DNA of 64,000 nucleotides from Stomorhina lunata. Lineage: Eukaryota > Arthropoda > Insecta > Diptera > Rhiniidae. Position numbers and translations under genes: made by a program. A model generated the notes under the pieces. The model was not told the origin of the DNA, made no database searches, and saw nothing but the letters and a program-made list of their open reading frames with translations. Within the stretch, counting starts at the first letter, position 1. Each line of letters opens with the position of its first letter. The stretch lies in the NCBI GenBank assembly GCA_933228675.1, contig OW121740.1, positions 8,647,442-8,711,441 on the forward strand, written 5' to 3'. Below, one piece after another: positions 58,930 through 64,000 of the stretch.

Positions 58930-60740
58930 AATACAATTTTTTAAATTATCCTATAAAAATAAAAAATTTTTGAAAAATTTCATATAAAAATAAGAAATTT
59001 TTGAAAAATTTCCTATAAAAATAAGAAATTTTTGAAAAATTTCCTATAAAAATAAGAAATTTTTGAAAAATTTCCTATAAAAATAAGAAATTTTTGAAAA
59101 ATTTCCTATAAAAATAAGAAATTTTTGAAAAATTTTCTATAAAAATAAGAAATTTTTGAAAAATTTCCTATAAAAATAAGAAATTTTTGAAAAATTTCCT
59201 ATAAAAATAAGAAATTTTTGAAAAATTTCCTATAAAAATAAGAAATTTTTGAAAAATTTCCTATAAAAATAAGAAATTTTTGAAAAATTTCCTATAAAAA
59301 TAAGAAATTTTTGAAAATTTCCTATACAAATAAGAAATTTTTGAAAAATTTCCTATAAAAATAAGAAATTTTTGAAAAATTTTCTATAAAAATAAGAAAA
59401 TTTTGAAAAATTTCCTATAAAAATAAGAAATTTTTGAAAAATTTCCTATAAAAATAAGAAATTTTTGACAAATTTCCTATAAAAATAAGAAATTTTTGAA
59501 AAATTTCCTATAAAAATAAGAAATTTTTGAAAAATTTCCTATAAAAATAAGAAATTTTTGAAAAATTTCCTATAAAAATAAGAAATTTTTGAAAAATTTC
59601 CTATAAAAATAAGAAATTTTTGAAAAATTTCCTATAAAAATAAGAAATTTTTGAAAAATTTCCTATAAAAATAAGAAATTTTTGAAAAATTTCCTATAAA
59701 AATAAGAAATTTTTGAAAAATTTCCTATAAAAATAAGAAATTTTTGAAAAATTTCATATAAAAATAAGAAATTTTTGAAAAATTTCCTATAAAAATAAGA
59801 AATTTTTGAAAAATTTCCTATAAAAATAAGAAATTTTTGAAAAATTTCCTATAAAAATATAAAATTTTTGAAAAATTTCCTATAAAAATAAGAAATTTTT
59901 GAAAAATTTCCTATAAAAATAAGAAATTTTTGAAAATTTTCCTATAAAAATAAGAAATTTTTGAAAAATTTCCTATAAAAATAAGAAATTTTTGAAAAAT
60001 TTCCTATAAAAATAAGAAATTTTTGAAAAATTTCTTATAAAAATAAGAAATTTTTGAAAAATTTCCTATAAAAATAAGAAATTTTTGAAAAATTTCCTAT
60101 AAAAATAAAAAATTTTTGAAAAATTTCCTATAAAAATAAGAAATTTTTGAAAAATTTCCTATAAAAATAAGAAATTTTTGAAAAATTTCCTATAAAAATA
60201 AGAAATTTTTGAAAAATTTCCTATAAAAATAAGAAATTTTTGAAAAATTTCCTATAAAAATAAGAAATTTTTGAAAAATTTCCTATAAAAATAAGAACTT
60301 TTTGAAAAATTTCCTATAAAAATAAGAAATTTTTGAAAAATTTCGTATAAAAATAAGTAATTTTTGAAAAATTTCCTATAAAAATAAGAAATTTTTGAAA
60401 ATTTTCCTATAAAAATAAGAAATTTTTGAAAAATTTCCTATAAAAATAAGACATTTTTGAAAAATTTCCCATAAAAATAAGAAATTTTTGAAAAATTTCC
60501 TATAAAAATAAGAAATTTTTGAAAAATTTCCTATAAAAATAAGAAATTTTTGAAAATTTTCCTATAAAAATAAGAAATTTTTGAAAAATTTCCTATAAAA
60601 ATAAGAAATTTTTGAAAAATTTCCTATAAAAATGAGAAATTTTTGAAAAATTTTATATAAAAATAAGAAATTTTAAAAATTTCCTATAAAAATAATAAAT
60701 TTTTGATAAATTTCCTATAAAAATAATAAATTTTTGAAAA
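58930..60740 (+). repeat. Highly homogeneous 31-bp AATAAG array, about 58 monomers
   Basis: The monomer AAAAATAAGAAATTTTTGAA plus AAATTTCCTAT repeats at exact 31-bp spacing with very few substitutions, so it was recently expanded or homogenised. It ends about 220 bases downstream (in transcript order) of exon 60,963-61,175. Confidence 0.96.
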
Positions 60741-60962
60741 ATTTTCTCAAAGTTTCATCTAAAGCTTTTAAATTCCTATTACTCTAAAGCCTTAAATGTA
60801 TTTCTCATAATGAATTTGATGTTAAATGTTCTTGAAAAATGTCTGTGAAATTGTGATTTTGAGAAAAAATAAGCTTGAAAGCTGTTTAGGATTGAGAGAA
60901 ATTAAAGCTTTAATTTGAACAAAATAACCGATGAGTTTAACAAATGAAAAGCTTTAACTTAC

Positions 60963-61175
60963 TAGTTCTGCTGTAGTGATGATCATAGATGGCACGTGGG
61001 GAGTAGCCATAAGTATCTCTGCTGACGGGCAAATATCTGTAGCCATGAGACTGTACACGCTCGTTGGCGGTGGCAGGCTCATCATAGATGCTCCTGTATG
61101 TGGCAGGAGAATCCAAGTATGAGCTGTAAGGGCGAGAAGCTCTTGGAGTCTCATGGGCACGGATATCCTCAGATC
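60963..61175 (-). CDS. Mf: Exon of myofilin-like protein (internal, 71 codons)
   Basis: The acceptor is a T-run followed by TAG (AG at 61177-61176) and the donor is A|GTAAGT at 60962. Read in phase 1, the exon is open throughout and starts SEDIRAHETPRASRPYSSYL, then SPATYRSIYDEPATANERVQ, and ends YDHHYSRT. Its 213 bases are an exact multiple of three with phase 1 at both ends, so it could be skipped without a frameshift. The other two frames are open only in part or have stops; the run starting MPMRLQELL is a shadow. Base composition is far more GC-rich than the surrounding satellite. The peptide is Tyr/Ser/Arg-rich and looks structural. A long homogeneous array ends about 220 bases downstream, and an opposite-orientation array begins about 425 bases upstream. 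Confidence 0.85.
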
Positions 61176-61599
61176 CTAAAAAAATAAGAAAGAAAAAATT
61201 TATTTAAAATATATTCAAGATAAACAATTCAAAGAATTTAAGTTGGTAAAATTTAGTTTCTTAGTTCCTCTATTTTGAGATTTTGCTAGACTTTCACTTG
61301 TTCCGTTTTGTTTTTAGTATTTACTCTAAATTATTTAGTTTCAGTTGTGTTCTTAATTTAAAGGCTGACGCTACCCCAGTATTTTTTGAAACGCGCTATT
61401 TTTTCTTTACAACGACACAACAAGTATAAAATTGAGGCAGACAGACGCAAGAAATTGGGTGACTATTTAATGCATTTTTAGAATTTTCCGATTTAAAAAT
61501 AAATTTTAAATTATAACAAAAAAAAAGTAACACAAAAGTTTTGGGGAATTTAATGAGCAAAAGTTTTTCATTAATAAATTTCAACAAACTCTTAATTTA
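61176..61599. other. Non-satellite island upstream of exon 61,175-60,963
   Basis: About 425 bases of non-repetitive sequence with GC-richer patches (GGCTGACGCTACCCCAG at 61,363-61,379; GGCAGACAGACGC near 61,436-61,449). It must contain the branch point and polypyrimidine tract of the exon. It could also hold a promoter or a 5' untranslated exon, but I see no convincing signal. Confidence 0.4.
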
Positions 61600-63635
61600 T
61601 AGGAAAAATTTTTAAATTTTTGCATTATTTTTATAGGAAATTATTCAAAAATTTTCTAATTTTTCAAAAATTTCTTATTTTTATAGGAAATTTTTCAAAA
61701 ATTTCTTATTTTTATAGGAAATTTTTCAAAAATTTCTTATTTTTATAGGCAATTTTTCAAAAATTTCTAATTTTTATGGGAAATTAAAAAAAAAATCTTA
61801 TCTTCATAGCAAATTTTTCAAAAATTTTCTAATTTTTCAAAAATTTCTTATTTTTATAGGAAATTTATCAAAAATTTCTTATTTTTATAGGAAATTTATC
61901 AAAAATTTCTTATTTTTATAGGAAATTTTTCAAAAATAGGAAATTTTTCAAAAATAGGAAATTTTTCAAAAATAGGAAATTTTTCAAAAATAGGAAATTT
62001 TTCAAAAATAGGAAATTTTTCAAAAATTCTTTTTTGTATGGAAAATTTTTCAAAAATTTCTTATTTTTATAGGAAATTTATCAAAAATTTCTTATTTTTA
62101 TAGGAAATTTTTCAAAAATTTGTTAATTTTAGAGGAAATTTTAAAAAAATTTTTTATTTTTACAGGAAGTTTTTAAAAAATTTCTTATTTTTATAGGAAT
62201 TTTTTCAAAAATTTCTTAGTTTTATAGGAAATTTTTAAAAAATTTATTATCTTTATAGGAAATTTTTAAAAAATTCCTTATTTTTATAAAAAAAAAAATC
62301 AAAAATGACTATTTTTAACAAATATTTAAAAAAAAAATTTCTTATTTTTATAGGAAATTTTTTTAAAGATTCTTATTTTTATAGGAAATTTTTGAAATTT
62401 TTTTTATTTTTATATGAAATTTTTCAAAAATTTCTTATTTTTATACGAAATTTTTCAAAAATTTCTTATTTTTATACGAAATTTTTCAAAAATTTCTTAT
62501 TTTTATAGGAAATTTTTGAAAATTTTTTTATTTTTATATGAAATTTTTCAAAAATTGCTTATTTTTATAGGAAATTCTTCAAAAATTTCTTATTTTTATA
62601 GGAAATTTTTCAAAAATTTCTTATTTTTATAGGAAATTTTTAAAAATTATTTATTTTTATAGGAAATTTTTCAAACATTTCTAATTGTTATAGGAAATTT
62701 TTCAAAAATTTCTTATTTTTATAGGAAATTTTTCAAAAATTTCTTATTTTTATAGGAAATTTTTCAAAAATTTCTTATTTTTAATAAAAAATTTTTCAAA
62801 AATTTTTTATTTTTTAAGAATTTTTTCAAAATTTCTTATTTTTTAAGAATTTTTTCAATTTTTGTTTTTATTTTTTTTAAGAAATTTTTCAAAAATTTCT
62901 TATTTTTTAATAAATTTTCCAAAATTTTCTTATATTTGAAGAAATTTTTGAAAAATTTTTCAAAAGTTTTTCATTTTTATAGAAAATTTTTTAAACATTT
63001 CTTCTTTTTACATAAAATTTTTCAAAAATTTCTTTTTTTTATAGAATTTTTTTTTTTTACAAATTTGTTATCTTTATAGGAAATTTTTCAAAAATTTCTT
63101 TTTTTTATAGGAAATTTTTCAAAAATTTCTTATTTTTATAGGAAATTTTTCAAAATTTCATATTTTTATTGGAAATTTTTCAAAAATTTCTTATTTTTTA
63201 GGAAATTTAAAAAAAAATTTTAAAAATTTCTTATTTTTATAGGAAATTTTCAAAAATTTCTTATTTTATTAGGAATTTTTTTTTTAAATTTCTTATCTTT
63301 AAAGGAAATTTTTCAAAAATTTCTTATTTTTAGAGAAAATTTTCCAAAATTTCTTATTTTTATAGAAAATTTTTGAAAATTTCTTATTTTTTAGGAAATT
63401 TTTCAAAAATTTCTAATTTTTTGTAGGAAATTTTGAAAAATTTCTTATTTTTATAGGAAATTTTTTTAAAAATTTCTTATCTTTAAAGGAAAATTTTCAA
63501 AAATTTCTTATTTTTATAGAAAATTTTTATTCGAAATTTTCCAAAAACGCCTTAGTTTCACAAGAAATTAAAAAAAATATATATTTTAAAAGGAAATTTT
63601 TCAAAAATTTCTTATTTGTATAGAAAATATTCTTT
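61600..63635 (-). repeat. 31-bp AATAAG satellite in reverse orientation, about 65 monomers
   Basis: The plus strand reads CTTATTTTTATAGGAAATTT plus TTCAAAAATTT. It is moderately diverged, with an 18-bp sub-array (AGGAAATTTTTCAAAAAT) at about 61,925-62,025. Open frames at 62.3-62.6 kb only translate the repeat (Phe/Ile/Tyr/Lys-rich). Confidence 0.93.
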
Positions 63636-64000
63636 TGGTTTAAATTTGTTAAATTTGTTTTAAATTCTTAAAGCTTTTTTATTTGGAATATTTTTTTCTT
63701 TTCAATTTCTGCGTTTCTTTAATTGAAACATATTTTTTGGCCTCTTTTTGCCTCATTTGGCTTTTGGCCAAATTATACAATTTGATGTCTAAATTATTTT
63801 TCTTTAGATATTTTGCTCTACTATTTCTAATCAGAAACCATTTGAAAACTGTACAAAATTATTTTAATTTTTTTTTTTCGTGGAAATGCAAATAAATATT
63901 TCAATTTAATACACAAATTTGTTAAAAATGTAGAAAACTAAAATTTTAAAATTTGTTTTGGAGTGGCTAAATAACCTACAAAAGAAAATATTTGGTCTAG
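63636..64000. other. Unique AT-rich end of window
   Basis: No satellite and no exon recognised. The 70-codon plus-strand frame (63,683-63,895) is Phe/Leu-rich and on the strand opposite the gene. It is not called. Confidence 0.4.

Larger units (their letters stand above)
38999..61175 (-). other. Mf: Myofilin-like split gene, partial (gene span)
   Basis: Five minus-strand exons are linked by GT-AG introns of about 5.8, 1.7, 10.7 and 3.1 kb. Exon lengths are 213, 70, 110, 327 and 246 bases, and the phases (1-1, 1-2, 2-1, 1-1, 1-1) join without a stop. The joined product is basic, rich in Tyr, Pro, Arg, Ser and Ala, and has no obvious catalytic domain, signal peptide or membrane segment. It carries repeated RAPS/RAGS and (S/T)PVK motifs. 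I take it to be the insect thick-filament protein myofilin from its overall look and phrases such as ALVPLEYEPED; that is recollection, and another muscle structural protein is possible. The 5' exon(s) lie beyond the last exon listed, and the 3' end is unresolved. The introns hold most of the satellite DNA in the right half. Confidence 0.6.

Noticed and set aside
60954..61160. Frame starting MPMRLQELLALTAHTW
   Set aside because: It is an alternative reading of the real exon, does not fit the splice phases, and runs past the donor.
62305..62632. Overlapping frames encoding Phe/Ile/Tyr/Lys repeats
   Set aside because: A 31-bp satellite read in frame by chance; frame shifts with each monomer explain the apparent repeat peptide.

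Overview
This is eukaryotic, very A+T-rich nuclear DNA. It holds the downstream part of one split gene inside long tracts of satellite and degenerate repeats. The evidence for a fly (Diptera, probably a calyptrate such as a blowfly or house-fly relative) is indirect: GT-AG introns, small GC-richer exons with fly-like codon use, short DNA-transposon remnants, and a Tyr/Pro/Arg/Ser-rich product that looks to me like the insect thick-filament protein myofilin (Mf). That name comes from memory and was not searched. No bacterial-style genes, rRNA, convincing tRNA or CRISPR array were seen.

Gene: five coding exons lie on the minus strand, in transcription order 61175-60963, 55188-55119, 53436-53327, 42650-42324 and 39255-39010. 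Their splice phases join into one open frame of about 322 codons. At least one upstream coding exon is missing. The last visible exon either ends at a TAA 9 bases past a strong GTAAGT donor, or splices to an exon I cannot identify. Every large intron is filled with satellite.

Repeats, left to right: (1) 1-13.6 kb, a diverged complex repeat of about 332 bp (short form) or 430-490 bp (long form), each copy with a nearly invariant box TAATATCAATCATACGC; the box flips strand after 13.8 kb. (2) 15.5-33.8 kb, arrays of a 29-bp and a 31-bp monomer, both centred on the palindrome TTTTCTATAGAAAA, plus a roughly 125-bp array at 26.8-29.8 kb. (3) 33.8-39 kb, no satellite but rich in AAAGCTTTT and containing two local duplications. 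(4) 39.7-63.6 kb, the introns, with 31-bp arrays of two kinds: one with TATCGATA in nearly every monomer, the other built from AAATTTTTGAAAAATTTCC and present in both orientations. Mobile-element remnants: a 231-bp TA-flanked inverted-repeat element (10,981), a short GC-rich insertion between 10-bp direct repeats (25,882-26,076), and a hAT-like element (46,454-47,536) with a second inverted-repeat element nested in it.

How they may act together: arrays of opposite orientation flank exon 60,963-61,175 and would be complementary in the pre-mRNA. About 200 monomers carry TATCGATA, the sequence known in Drosophila as the DREF site and overlapping the BEAF-32 CGATA motif. Both ideas are inferences that can be tested. 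Array boundaries are read by eye and are good to about 20-50 bases; copy numbers are array length divided by period.
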